Shown in pieces: positions 23,238 to 33,946 of a DNA stretch of 35,720 nucleotides. Where the stretch lies: NCBI GenBank assembly GCA_018398765.1, contig JAHBMJ010001109.1, positions 1 to 35,720 on the forward strand, in the 5' to 3' direction. The position numbers were made by a program, and so were the translations under genes. Within the stretch, counting starts at the first letter, position 1. Each line of letters opens with the position of its first letter. The DNA comes from Chromera velia. Taxonomy: Eukaryota; Sar; Chromeraceae. The notes under the pieces were generated by a model, which saw only the letters and a program-made list of their open reading frames with translations, was not told the origin of the DNA and did no database searches.

Positions 23238-24445
23238 AAAAAGACGTACAACAAGGGGGAAAGAAGGGGAAAAAAGGGTGCCCTCGTTGGCCGAGAAGAG
23301 AAAGAGAGAACCGCATCAGCAGCAGGGAGACACAGAGGCGGTAAAGCAGGAGGGAGACAAGCACTGGTTAGGGATTCAAACGCGGGGGGGACGTTCTATC
23401 AGTAAACCGGCCCTGAATGCATCAACCTGTTCCGAATTCATTCAATCTATCAATCAATCAATCGATGTCTGTGGGTGGGACAATCCCATCCAATGAAGGA
23501 AGGCGTCATTGGACCAACACGTTTCGTCAATCTATCAAACAGACAAATAACGACATGGAGAGAAACTGAGGGACGGATAAATTCCCGAAAAAAAAAAAAA
23601 ACTCGCAGTGAACAGAGAACAAATTGAGGCCGCACCGCTCTTTTATTTTCCTGAGTTCTCTTTCTCTTCAACTGTGCTGTCTTCAGAGAAAGTTAGAGAC
23701 ACGGACAGAGAATCGACTGAATGACATATCGAATCAAAGGAAACGAAAACCTTCTCGCAACTTCGCGAAAAAAAGAAAACATTAAGTCGACAGATGGACA
23801 CAAGGGAGCGGCGCAAGCTAGATGCATTGAAACCAGATCCTGCATACATGCAGGACAATTAACTGATTCGAAGCATTCCGGTCAACTGAGTAGCCAGAAA
23901 AACTCTAGAAAGAAAGAAGGAGGCAGAAATCTCCCAGAGAGAATCCGAGTGAGTGAGGAAGCAAACCAGTCGGACTGCGTTGGTGTGCGCAGCTGTGTCC
24001 ATCACCTGCTGGTCTAGCTGCCTCTCTGTCTCTCCCTCGCTTCTTTCTTGTTTGCCTGTCTGCCTGTCTGCCTGTCTGTCTGTCGGTGCTGATGCCCGAA
24101 TAAGGATGAGAAAAGAGAACTTGAAGGCCTGGAGTCCCTGCAGGGGGGTGCAAAGAAGCCAACTTAATTCAAATGCAGTGGGGTAGACTGAAAGACTGAC
24201 TTTGAGAAAAGAACTGCCAGCCTCAGCTGTATGGTTTTGATATGAAGGTGGTGAGAAAGAACTTCCGTTACTCAATGTCATGGTCTGCTGGCAGAACAAG
24301 AATGGAAACAAAAAAATATGCACACATCTCTCCGTTATCAGTTGATCAACAAACCTTTTTAACATTCGACCATGCTAGCAATCATGATATATAATATGCG
24401 CAACCTTACAAAACCGGGGTAAATTCTTTGTTCAATCCCTTGAGA

Positions 24446-26042
24446 CTAAGCGTAGGCCATTAAAAAAAACTCTAAATTTTATGGGGCGTTTTTCTTTTCA
24501 TTTTTTTTTTAGAGTTTTTTTTTTTTTTAAGACTTTTAATGTTGATGCCTAGCTAGGTTGATGCTAGGGACCTAGTCTTCGCCTCCTATTCACTATAGCA
24601 TACTATAGCCTCTTCAAAAACTTTAAGGACAATTATAAGATAATTGAAAGTAAATGAATTGATCGAATATGCTTTATTGATTGATCGACAAGTCTGAGCA
24701 GCAAGGAAAATGAAACCATGTTCATTCAGAGAGCTTCGAACCGCAGTCTTCACTCTTACGTGCCAAACCCTAGGTTGAGCCCCTACTAAACTATGTACTT
24801 ACAGGTTTTCAGTGACCTTCTCACTCTGAGACCATCACTCACGGCATAGTTAATATAAAAACAAAACTGCGATATTCGACCGCATTGCATAAGCAGAAAT
24901 TCACCCAAAAGAAAACCCAAGCTGCTTAGTCAATCAAACAAAGACAGAGAAGCATTCGTTTCCTAGGTCGTTTCTTTCTCATTCAGGGAGAAGGATGTCA
25001 TAGTAATCGTTGCCCCCCTCATCCGCCCTCCACCATAAAAAAATCTCTTTCTTCATTTCTTTTTTTCCGAGCATGCATAGTCTCCTGTACATATTTGTTT
25101 CCTTCGCAAAAACATGGATTCTGACATCTTTTACAAAGGAGAAACAGATCATCTCAACATACTCCCCCCACAGCCGTCTCGCGCCAACCTTGCCTTCAAG
25201 AGCACCGCTTTGACCGTGTTCAGGCAGAGGGGAGACGGGTGACGCAGATGAAGCCAGCCAGGTCATAAAAGAAAAAGCGTGGGTATGGTTGCACACATTG
25301 AGCAAATTGAAAGGAGAAAAGGGGGAGGTGGAGTGTTACGAATTAGCGTAAGTGCAGGCTGTTTTTAGTGCTTCAGGCAGGAGCTTTACCGGTTCTGCTG
25401 CTCGTGATCTAAAACATAAAGATTAGATAATCAAATGTCTTCATGCCCCTCTATTTGAACGCAGTAGCGAAACAACAACATTTGGTCTGATGGTTGAAGA
25501 CAATGATGTGACTCGTTTTAAAAACATTCTTCGAGTTGCAGACATCTCTGACTTTGAAAAGATTCAGAGAAAGAAGACAACAATATATGAGGATGCCAGC
25601 GGGCAACAAAGGCTTTGTGGGGGGGTGGGCACAGGTTCTTCTCAAAGTGGTTGAAGTGTTGGAAGAAGGCAACGCGCGTGTTCTATGATCATTCAAATAA
25701 GTTCAATCATACATATAATACTATAAATTTAAACATAAAAATTTCAAGCAAAAAACATATGAAATAATGTAAAATATACTAGGAAATAGTAGAAGAAATG
25801 ACCAGGAAAATATAGACCCAGAGGCTAAAGATATATATTGAGTAAAAAAAAAAGTTCCTGTAAACAACTGTAAGTATTTTTAAAAAACTCGTTGGGGTTT
25901 TAGAAGCTCAAAGCCGGTCTTAAATTGTTTGAACCTCTTTTAGTTTTTGCAAGGGGGGTATTTTTGTAAATAAATTTTATTCGAGGGTTTTTTCAATTAT
26001 TTTTTTTTAAGGTTTTTTTTTTTTTTAATGGCCTACGCCTAG
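24446..26042. mobile_element. Candidate non-autonomous DNA transposon (1.6 kb) with inverted ends
   Basis: The ends at 24446-24469 and 26019-26042 are inverted copies of a 24-base sequence (ctaagcgtaggccatt followed by A8 on the left; one mismatch). Directly outside lie ccttgaga (24438-24445) and ccttggga (26043-26050). These fit an imperfect 8-bp target-site duplication of the length made by hAT-type transposases. The interior is AT-rich, carries a foldback of ttaaaaaaaactct near the left end, and has no transposase-like frame. The A/T run makes part of the match cheap, but the CGTAGGCCATT core and flanking octamers are specific. Alternative: chance or an older compound of repeats. Confidence 0.5.
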
Positions 26043-26860
26043 CCTTGGGAATTTAGTGGAATTCTAGGTGGAATTGAGTGGGAATTACCTTTGGATCTAG
26101 ATAGATCTAGAAAAAGTTATGAGTTGAAATTGGCTGTATGTATACATTTACAGACATATACGCGTATAAGCGCAGCGCTAATTAATTTGAGCAGCAGCAT
26201 TGAGCTCCTGAGCTAGCTCCTAAGTCCTAACTCTTTAAAGTCTCTTTTGATACAGATTACATGAAATAAAACTTCAAAAACTACTTTTAAAGTTATAAAA
26301 TTCAATAAAATATCTAATAAAACATAAGTATATAGATTCTACTGTCAGTAAATTTAAATGCAACCCATGTATGCAGTTGTAGACAGATGGAGCAAGCCGC
26401 AGCAGCTTAGCCTCCTTCCACATAAAAGCATGAACCACCACAACCCGCCACAGCCTGAGCTGAAGCTTACGGCTGCATGAACAACCACACAGGACGCGTG
26501 CACTCACTTTAATTTCAAACAAGCTTCGATCAGCAGTGATGTATCATTCAAGTTCTGTTTCAACAAGTCAATCAATCAATTCATCTATTAGTCTGATTCT
26601 GACCAAATCGTTACGGCTATAGGGACTACACCTAGGACTATACATGCACCAGAAACACAGCCCAATAGTAGTAGTTAAGCTAGTTTTTAAATCATGTGGA
26701 TTCTGGTCAAGTGACTCAAGTCGACCAGAGCCTGGGGCAGGCTACTGGTAAATAAAATAACTATTCACTTTGCCGTTAAGCGTTAGCAGCTGCATGCTCA
26801 CCGGCAACCAAGCAGTATCAATCAACAGCTGTTGAAATACCTAAAAGTGCAAATGGCGAC

Positions 26861-26910
26861 CGAAGTGGTCGATTATCTTCTTTGCCGAAGTGGTCGATTA
26901 TCTTCTTTGC
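26861..26910. repeat. Exact 25-bp tandem duplication
   Basis: Two perfect copies of a 25-base unit beginning cgaagtggtcgatt sit head to tail at 26861-26885 and 26886-26910. The sequence is not low-complexity, so the duplication looks recent. Confidence 0.9.
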
Positions 26911-27390
26911 GGGATAGGTGGGAGAGCGAAACAGAGAGACAGGCGGGCCTCAAAAAGGGCAGTAGTGTCGAGGCACCCAGCTGGCAGTGCTGGTTTTTTT
27001 GGCTCCGCTCCACTTTGATCCTTTTCTTTGAAACCAAGGGAAACAAAACTAGGAAAAAGAAAAAGAATAGATGAGGCAGACGAGCGGGAAGGGAACAGGT
27101 ACACAACACATACAGCTCTGGAGAAGGAAAGGCTCCGGGAGAAAAGGAGACAGCGGAGGGTGGAGCATCAGAAACTACAAACACGTTTCAAATCGGATTG
27201 AAGCCGGTCCTTTCATCGAAAAGACAAGAGCTTCGATTTGATGACAAAGGCACCAAATTCAGCATTGGTGAGAAAAAGGAAGAGTGGCAGCTGCTGCCGA
27301 GACGCATGAGCGGCATTACATGCCTGGAAGCTCAAGAGAGTGCTTGGCACCACACACAAAAGCACACCGCACCCTCACACACGCATAGGT

Positions 27391-27468
27391 CACTCACTCA
27401 CTCACTCGCTCGCTCACTCACTCACTCACTCACTCACTCACTCACTCACTCACTCACTCACTCACTCA
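27391..27468. repeat. (CACT)n microsatellite
   Basis: About 19 tetranucleotide units, with two CGCT variants. Confidence 0.9.
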
Positions 27469-28248
27469 CATCCTCACCATCATTCCAGAAAGTTCTGTTC
27501 CCTGGACATCGGAGGCTGCATGTGGGACGCTTTTGTGAATTTACGAATCAAAGCGACTGACCTATACACACCCCCGTAGCTTTTAATTAAAATCGAGAGC
27601 CATGCCATCGGCACGCACTGACCTCTCTCTACGCCGTTTTCCATGCGGGCGAATCTTTGTCTTCTGACGCTGCGCTGCACGAGGGCGAATATACAGACAC
27701 TTGATCCTTTAACACACATTTTCGTCTCGAACTCCTGAATACAACATGCAGCCAAACATCGACCAGGACGGTGAAGAGCAACACAGCCCTTTTGCAGTGA
27801 TGTCTCGCAGCTCTTTGTCTGAATAAGCTACTATTACTACAGGTATGTGGAATAAACTCGATCACGTCTTCTGCTTTGATTTAATGGAAACTAAACAAAT
27901 GCATGCTTCTACACAGAGCCGATTAGTCGACTGCATGATTGAAACGGTCCCGGCGCATATGCGTGAGAGTTTGCGTGCGTCACTGCACACGATCGGCATG
28001 CAGTGCATGACTTAATTGCACATGCATGCAGGTCAACAAAATTCAGTCTCTCATTGATGTTTCTACAAACTTTACTGCGCTCCATTATATATATATGCTG
28101 TATTGTGTGTCTGCCGTACTTGGCAAGCCTTGACCAGCTCTGCGGTCTAGCTGACAGTCAGCAGGAAGTTGTACGTTGTGCTCGTTCAGCTGCTTAGGCT
28201 TGCGTCGGACACGCTGCTTCAACAACTGTTGTTCGATCGATCGAGTCA

Positions 28249-29588
28249 ATGAGGGTGCTCAGCGTTGTGGTGCCCGCTGCTGCCCTGGTTGCCCTAAGCA
28301 GTGAGTCCTGCTTTAAATTGCTCTTTTGACTTCCCTTGCAAAGCCTGGTTCGACACTCACGTTTGTCTTGATGCATGCAGGTGGGCAGAGAACGCCGCCT
28401 CCTGGAGGAAATGGAAGATGCGGTCAGCAAGCAACTGATTGATTGCATCCTTTTGAGTTTCTTCATCTCATCTGGACTCTGTGTGCGAGGAGACTTTGAT
28501 TCGGCATTATCTCTTTGCAGGCCCTGAGTGCTACGAGTACGGCCGAATCTGTCGACGGGGGGGGAATCCGCGAAGAGCCTGCTACCCTTGTCGGTATCTT
28601 TGCTGGGCAGGATACACAGAGGCCTGCAGAGGAGAGAGGTACTACTGCAATATCCAGTGGCACGGCCGCGGGCGCCGGTTGGACCCCCAAGCTGATTTCG
28701 GTGGGTGAAGAGTGGTCGTCGTGTTTTGCTCCCCGAATTGCAGCTCTGGACCGAACATCACAGATGAGCGAGCTCTTTTAGGAGGAGACGGGAGGGAGGG
28801 GAAACGCTACAGTTGACTGTGCTCCTCTCTCCCTTCGCACGTCCGTTGGTGCATCTGCACGTTGAACTCGTTCTCCTGCCTGTCTTCTTCCTTCTCCCGT
28901 CTCCTCAAGTTCATCTGACTCATGACATTGTCCGTCAGCATTTCCGCCGGTGCTCGTTATATTCTGCTCTTTGATCTGCTTCGATCGTGATTCGATCTTG
29001 CATCGCCATCCGTCCATTCGTGCAGAGGGCCTGTCCCATGCTCATGAGTTTGACCCTCTTCTGGATGCCCTCCTGAAGGATTCGTTTTCCTCTTTCTCCC
29101 TCGAGGAAGGGGAAGGGGTACCTGCGTCGATCTCTTCTGAAGAATTGAAGCAGGCAGGGGCGTCCGTCAGAGTGTCAACGTCCGAACAGATTGCCAGTGA
29201 AAGTGGAGCCGGTGAGGCATGGGCAGAAACTCTGATCATGGCTGAAGCAGAGGGAGAGGCGGAGGAGGACGAGGAGATGGACATGGATGCGGATCTGAGC
29301 GATGACCTGCTGGACGAAGACCTCGAAGAGAACCCTCTAGCGAATCACGGCAGCAGCTACTCTGACCAGCAGCCTGAGCACTCTGAGTATGAGTCTGAGG
29401 ATGAGGATGAGGAGGCAACGCGGTCAAGCACCACAGGGGTCAGGCTGTGCTCAGGCACGGACGACTGTTACCAGATGGGTGAGAAGTGTGCAGACTTCCA
29501 AGGCAGTTCTGAGGCCTGCAGCGCCTGCGAGGTTCTCTGTGCGTCTGGATACGAAGGGGGATGCACTGGGGCTGGAGTCCAGTGCTAA
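28249..29588 (+). CDS. Secreted protein with two eight-cysteine modules
   Basis: I do not recognise the family. Four exons join in frame to 278 aa: 28249-28300 (donor GTGAGT), 28381-28422 (donor GTCAGC), 28521-28700 (donor GTGGGT) and 29026-29588. Residues 1 to about 19 form a signal peptide (MR, then a V/A/L core). Module 1 spans C31-C74 and module 2 C233-C278, the last residue. After the first cysteine, both show C-x6-C-x9-C-x2-C-x3-C-x7-C-x6-C, with shared CYxxGxxC, AC, LC and GY positions. Eight cysteines per module suggest up to four disulfides and an extracellular or secretory-lumen location. Between them lies an acidic linker (about 92-230) rich in Glu, Asp and Ser and probably disordered. 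Module 2 is encoded wholly in the last exon, module 1 almost wholly in exon 3, which fits internal duplication. Function unknown; a matrix, adhesion or ligand-binding role is only inference. Confidence 0.82.
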
Positions 29589-30795
29589 GTCGATCGAGTA
29601 AGCGACCTTCATTTGAGTCAGTTAAGAAAACAAACGAGGGACGCCACCACGTGAACGGTGGGCTTCAACTTGGCGAAAAGAAAGGTGACACGTACGCATT
29701 GACAACCATGCCAGACTCATCCAAAGGACTGCAGAACAAACGATGCTCAGAAAAGATTTGCAGTAAATGAAACAGACAGGGGCCGCACCGGCACTTCAAG
29801 TCTTTCGATCGAAGGGCATTTCGACCAGCCCGTCAGTGGAAAACATGACACGGAGCAATGAAGCAGAGAAGTACGTTTGAAAAACAACTTGAAGGATGAA
29901 AAGGTTTCGTGAGGCGGACAAGCCCATCGTTCTTTCGACGATCGATCGAGTGTCTGTCAACAGGAAGTTAATTACTGTACCGTGGTAAACAAACAAATTA
30001 CATGATCATGAGGGGATGAGTGTCAATGAGGACGGTGTAGATTCTGAAGTTGCAACTGGAGACCCTATCAGTCTTTTCGATCGTACCCTTCATCTACTGC
30101 ATGTTCTCTCTCCTGTTTTGTCTCGATCTGTTGTTCTAAGTTGCATTCGCTGCGTTAAATTTCCTGCATGCATATTTCTTTGACAATGCTGCTCACATGA
30201 GTCACATCTTTTCGTCTCGAACTTCATCAACCGTTGATGATCAACGTTCGCTCGACGATCATTTTCAATATTGACATTTTGGCTTCTTCACTAGCTTCTT
30301 CAATGACATGATATTGTGTTCCCTCTTACTGAATTCCAATCAAGGTGCCATCAACACTAGCATCAACACTAGCAAGCACATCTTTTAAATACCAATTAGC
30401 AATTAAAGCAATTCTTACTAACAATTATAAAGATATTGAAGACTGTAGATTAGTAGATTGAAGATCTCTCTCTCTCTCTCTCTCTCTTTCTAAGAGTGGA
30501 CACTAAACTTTTAAATTTTTTTTTGTTAAAGTTTTTTTTTGCTCTCCAGACTTTATTTTAAAAAAACTCTTTTCAAGTAGCTTTTAAATAGGTCCTTAAT
30601 TAAGTTAGTCCTAACTAAACTAATTAACTAGCCTATATATAAAAGATAGCAGAACTAGTAGCAAAAGTTCAGTCTATTCAGGTTTTAATTTATGTTTACA
30701 TCAGAAATAATCATCAACGACAGAAAAGTTAGCAAAAAAGATATAACTTAGTTAATTAGATAGAGGATGCTTATAATAGCTTTAAATAGCTTATA

Positions 30796-30845
30796 ACCCC
30801 AGCTGGAGTGCTAAGCCGGGACCCCAGCTGGAGGGCTAAGCTCCC
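30796..30845. repeat. 25-bp tandem duplication, slightly diverged
   Basis: Two head-to-tail units at 30796-30820 and 30821-30845 share accccagctggag and gctaagc, with one internal substitution and a diverged end. A related aaccccagct occurs again near 31533. Confidence 0.8.
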
Positions 30846-31487
30846 GGCTAGCACATACATGCATAGTTGTTGTTTGTAAAGTTGTTGGTAGAATTGATTA
30901 ATTAATCACTTTCCAGAAAATTATGGCAGAAATGGGTAGAAATGGGAGACAAACATCGAAAAGAAAGGCCGGATGCGAGTATAAAAGTGCATGATTGGAT
31001 GACATTACGAATAAAAAGTTCAGATGTAATTGCACCAGGAAGTTGACAGTTATAATCATTAGAATCAATGGCCAGATTCCAACTCAGCCAGGCAATACAA
31101 AACTAGGCTCGGATTCAATATATATCATATTTTAGACCAAACGCTAATATAATATAATATTATATAAATGAATGAATGAATGAATAAATGAAGTTAGCTT
31201 TGCTAGAGTGGAGCCGTGCTCCCAGCAGCCCATGTTCATGCATATATATAGGTTTGAAGGAAATAAGTTAACGAAGGGAGATCTAGCCTACAAAAATTAA
31301 TGATATGATGCATCTCTTTGGTTGATCAGACGGTTTCTGATAAGGATTCAGAGGGAGGTTGCTCTGTCCTAAAGGGGGATTTGGTTGAATTAAGAGGGAA
31401 AAATTGACAAACACGAGCGAATTTATATAATAGATGTTATATCATATTATATTATATTTATATTATTATATTAGAGAAACTCTAAAG

Positions 31488-31492
<5 letters not shown>

Positions 31493-31523
<31 letters not shown>
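31493..31523. repeat. (TTAG)n microsatellite beside the retroelement
   Basis: About seven TTAG/AGTT units lie roughly 90 bases before the first recognisable retroelement coding sequence, near the probable truncation point. Confidence 0.85.
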
Positions 31524-31609
31524 AGGATACCTAACCCCAGCTCGAGCTCTCTTCGTCTCTCTCTGGTTTAAACGACACAGGTTTGTAGCCTCGGACCACC
31601 AATCCGGGT

Positions 31610-33642
31610 TTGTCAGTCCAGCGTCGGGGGGGGGAAGGAGAGGTCCCCCTGGAGAAAGAAGCACGAGAATCGATGGTCTCTGCCGGTAAGCTAGCAGAAG
31701 TAGAGGAGGAAGAGATCCCTGTCCCTGAGGATGGGGTCTGGATTGGAAGAGATTTTGGTTCGGAAGAACAGGAGGCAGACAGAGTACAGGTGGCACAGGA
31801 GGTAGACGGGGTGTAGGGAGCACAGGAGGTAGGTGGAGAGGATGAGGTGGAAAAGACAAAGGAAAGAATTGCTGAGCTTCAGGGCAAACTTCAGCAACTA
31901 ATAAAGGAAAAAGAGAAAAGGAGATAGCCGTTGCCTCGAATTGTCGAGGTCGATCCAGAAGTGATCGAAAAGATAAGGAATCATGTGAATCCAAGAAAGG
32001 GGCATATAGATACCAGCAAGGAAGAGGTGAAAGAAGGCAATCATTCGTCCGCCATGTTGAAGAAACTTCAGAGCTTCGTTGATGAGCAGGTATTCAGGAG
32101 AGGCAGGCAAATGCCGAGAAAAAAAAAGGCAATCAAGACACGATGGGTCTTGACGTGGAAGCTAAAGGAAGGAAAGAGGGTGGCAAAAGCCAGGTTGGTT
32201 GCAAAAGGATTCCAAGATAACAGAAAAGACTTGGAGACATACAGTGGAACTGCCAACTGGTGGTCTTTGCTTCTTGTTTTGTCTTTTGCTTCTACTTGTT
32301 AATGGAACTACGTGAAGTCAGATGTGAGGACTGCATTTCTTACAACAGAAATGAATGATAAAGTTTTTATGCAGCTTCCTGCAGAGATGCCTGAAGGTGC
32401 GCCTGATGGCCTCAAGGCAGGTGAGGTGCTTTCTTTTTTACGTGCAATGTATGGTCTTACAGATGCCCTTCGCCTCTATACGAAGCATTTCAAACGAATA
32501 GCAAAGGAAGAGGGGTGGGAAGAAGTGATTGAGAGCATTTTTGTGAAGGAAGGAAAGGGAGGGGAAATTGAAGGGGTGATGATTATGCATGTTGATGATC
32601 TTCTTATTTTCTCTTCTGACCCTATGTCTCTCTTCTCCCCTCTGCAATCCCGATTGAAAATGGACAAGCCTGAGTTGCTTGAAGAAGGAGGAAAGATAAC
32701 TTACATTGGTATGACGCTAAGCAGAACAAAGGAAGGATACGAAATCGGACAAAAGGAGTATCTTGATGCGATCAATGTCGATGAGGGTAAGCTGAAAGGA
32801 GGAAGGTTAAACGGAAGTCTGATCGACCTGCCAAAAGAAGAAGAGATTCGAAAAGACTACGTACCTCTCATGCAGAAATGTATGGGGGTTGTTGGATGGG
32901 TTGCTTGCACAATTCCGTCAATCTCTTTCTTGTTCAGTGAATTGTCTTGCTGGTCTCTCAAGCCTTCTGCAGAGAAAGTGGAGGGAGCAGTTCGCTTGTT
33001 GATGTATGCGAAAAGCATTGAGGCGCCTTTACGTTTCACTGCTTACGAGAATCCGAAGTTATACATTAAAAATTTTTCCATGATGGATCATATACACTTC
33101 ATAAATGTGAAGGAAGGGTTGGAATGGAAGCATTCATTATGAATGAAGAAGAAAAGGTTCCTGATGTAAGAGAGTCAAACCTCTTTGCGTGGAAGAACAA
33201 GAAGTTGATGAGAAGGTTGATTTCGAGTACTTCGTTTGAATTGTGTGCTCTTTCAGATGTGGTGAAGAAAGCCTTTGTATGGAAGAAATTGGCAGAGAGG
33301 CTTTGGAGAAAGAAAGTGCCAGTTGAGTTCATGACGGACTCTGGTCCGCTCATGGAGCAGCTCATGGAGCAGCTCGAGACAGGTTATGCTCAGGCAGAAC
33401 CTTGTCTGGACGGTCTTTTGAAGTATGTCAGACAGGAGCTGCGTATACTGCGTGCAAAAGTCTTTTGGGTGTCAACTGACAAGATACGTACAGACAGACA
33501 AACAAAGCTTAAGCTTCAGAAGGACAAAGGAACTAAATGGGTGCCTAAAGAGAAGAAGGTAGTTGAGAAGGAGGGTACTCGATTGAAGTCTCTCGACTTT
33601 TCTATGAAGAAAGAAAGGATTGCATTTATGCGTGCCTCCTGA
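31610..33642 (+). pseudogene. Copia-type pol fragment (reverse transcriptase, RNase H), decayed
   Basis: The plus-strand frame from 31610 continues through stops at 31814-31816 (TAG), 31925-31927 (TAG) and 32300-32302 (TAA) to 33142. Reading then shifts frame between about 33060 and 33124 and continues to 33642. The RVT_2 landmarks of Ty1/copia elements are in order: KTRWVLTWK and AKARLVAKGFQD (32130-32220), KSDVRTAFL with the first catalytic Asp at 32321, RAMYGLTDA, and HVDD (32588-32599) in place of the usual YVDD. RNase H follows with STSFELCALSDVVKKAFVW and a FMTDSG motif. Gag, protease and integrase are absent, so the copy is 5'-truncated. Three nonsense codons and a frameshift mean it cannot make an intact product. 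Its host is not a virus; it is a genomic retrotransposon relic. Confidence 0.85.
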
Positions 33643-33675
33643 ATGGTTCCCTCATTGCTTTAGTCAGAGGGTGAT

Positions 33676-33945
33676 TGTTGGAGGCCACGTCGCACCGGCC
33701 CCGGCATGCTATGATATAAATGAGTGGCGGGCCGTGGGGCGCATCGCATGATCAGTTCAGTATTGCAAAGTGTTGCTTGCATGTTTTGCAATTAATCAAG
33801 TAATTGAGAGCATTCAAAATCATGCATAGAGAAACCGATCGATCCAGACAAATTTAATAGGCAAGAGACTTGACTGGAGCGTTTGGCTCCTTTATGCTAT
33901 GATCATAAACATAGATGAGCCGGAAGGGCGTCTAGACACCTAACA
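33676..33945 (+). repeat. Probable 3' LTR of the copia-like element
   Basis: About 30 bases after the RNase H frame, a 270-base segment starts TGTTGGAGG and ends CACCTAACA, the imperfect TG...CA inverted ends usual for LTRs. The purine-leaning cagagggtgat just before it could be the polypurine tract. A TATA-like tgatataaatg lies near 33711. There is no second copy in the window to prove it. Confidence 0.45.
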
Positions 33946-33946
33946 G

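Larger units (their letters stand above)
21485..28248. other. Gene-poor region of 6.8 kb
   Basis: This begins with the 3' UTR of the phosphatase. Up to about 24350 it has the composition of introns, with TCTG, CAGG, GAGAA and TTCC runs. From 24360 to 26350 it is AT-rich and contains a candidate DNA transposon. From 26800 to 27600 it holds tandem repeats. Short open frames exist on both strands, but none shows a recognisable domain or phase-consistent splicing. The last 250 bases before 28249, with TGCATGCA at about 28022 and a TA run near 28085, should include the promoter of the secreted-protein gene. Confidence 0.5.
29589..31609. other. AT-rich spacer
   Basis: This begins with the 3' UTR of the secreted-protein gene. 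From about 30100 it is AT-rich, with a TC run at 30464-30488, long T runs near 30510-30540, ATTATA runs near 31140 and 31440, and AATG units near 31166-31192. I see no coding exon. It could be old transposon remains, since T/A-run motifs resemble those in the 24.4-26.0 kb element. Confidence 0.5.
31610..33945 (+). mobile_element. 5'-truncated Ty1/copia-like LTR retrotransposon
   Basis: The element includes the decayed pol and a probable 3' LTR at 33676-33945. The pol order (RT then RNase H at the 3' end) is that of copia elements. No matching 5' LTR was found upstream in the window. Confidence 0.7.

Noticed and set aside
24979-25305. 108-residue minus-strand frame inside the candidate transposon
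   Set aside because: It has no transposase motif (no DDE or zinc-finger pattern) and an ordinary length for a chance frame.
27065-27560. Possible coding segment (EKERLREKRRQRR and following)
   Set aside because: It is short and charged, has no consistent splice partners or domain, and runs into a CACT microsatellite.
31493-31523. Telomere-like repeat
   Set aside because: TTAG units are a short tetranucleotide run in interior DNA and do not match the TTTAGGG or TTAGGG types.
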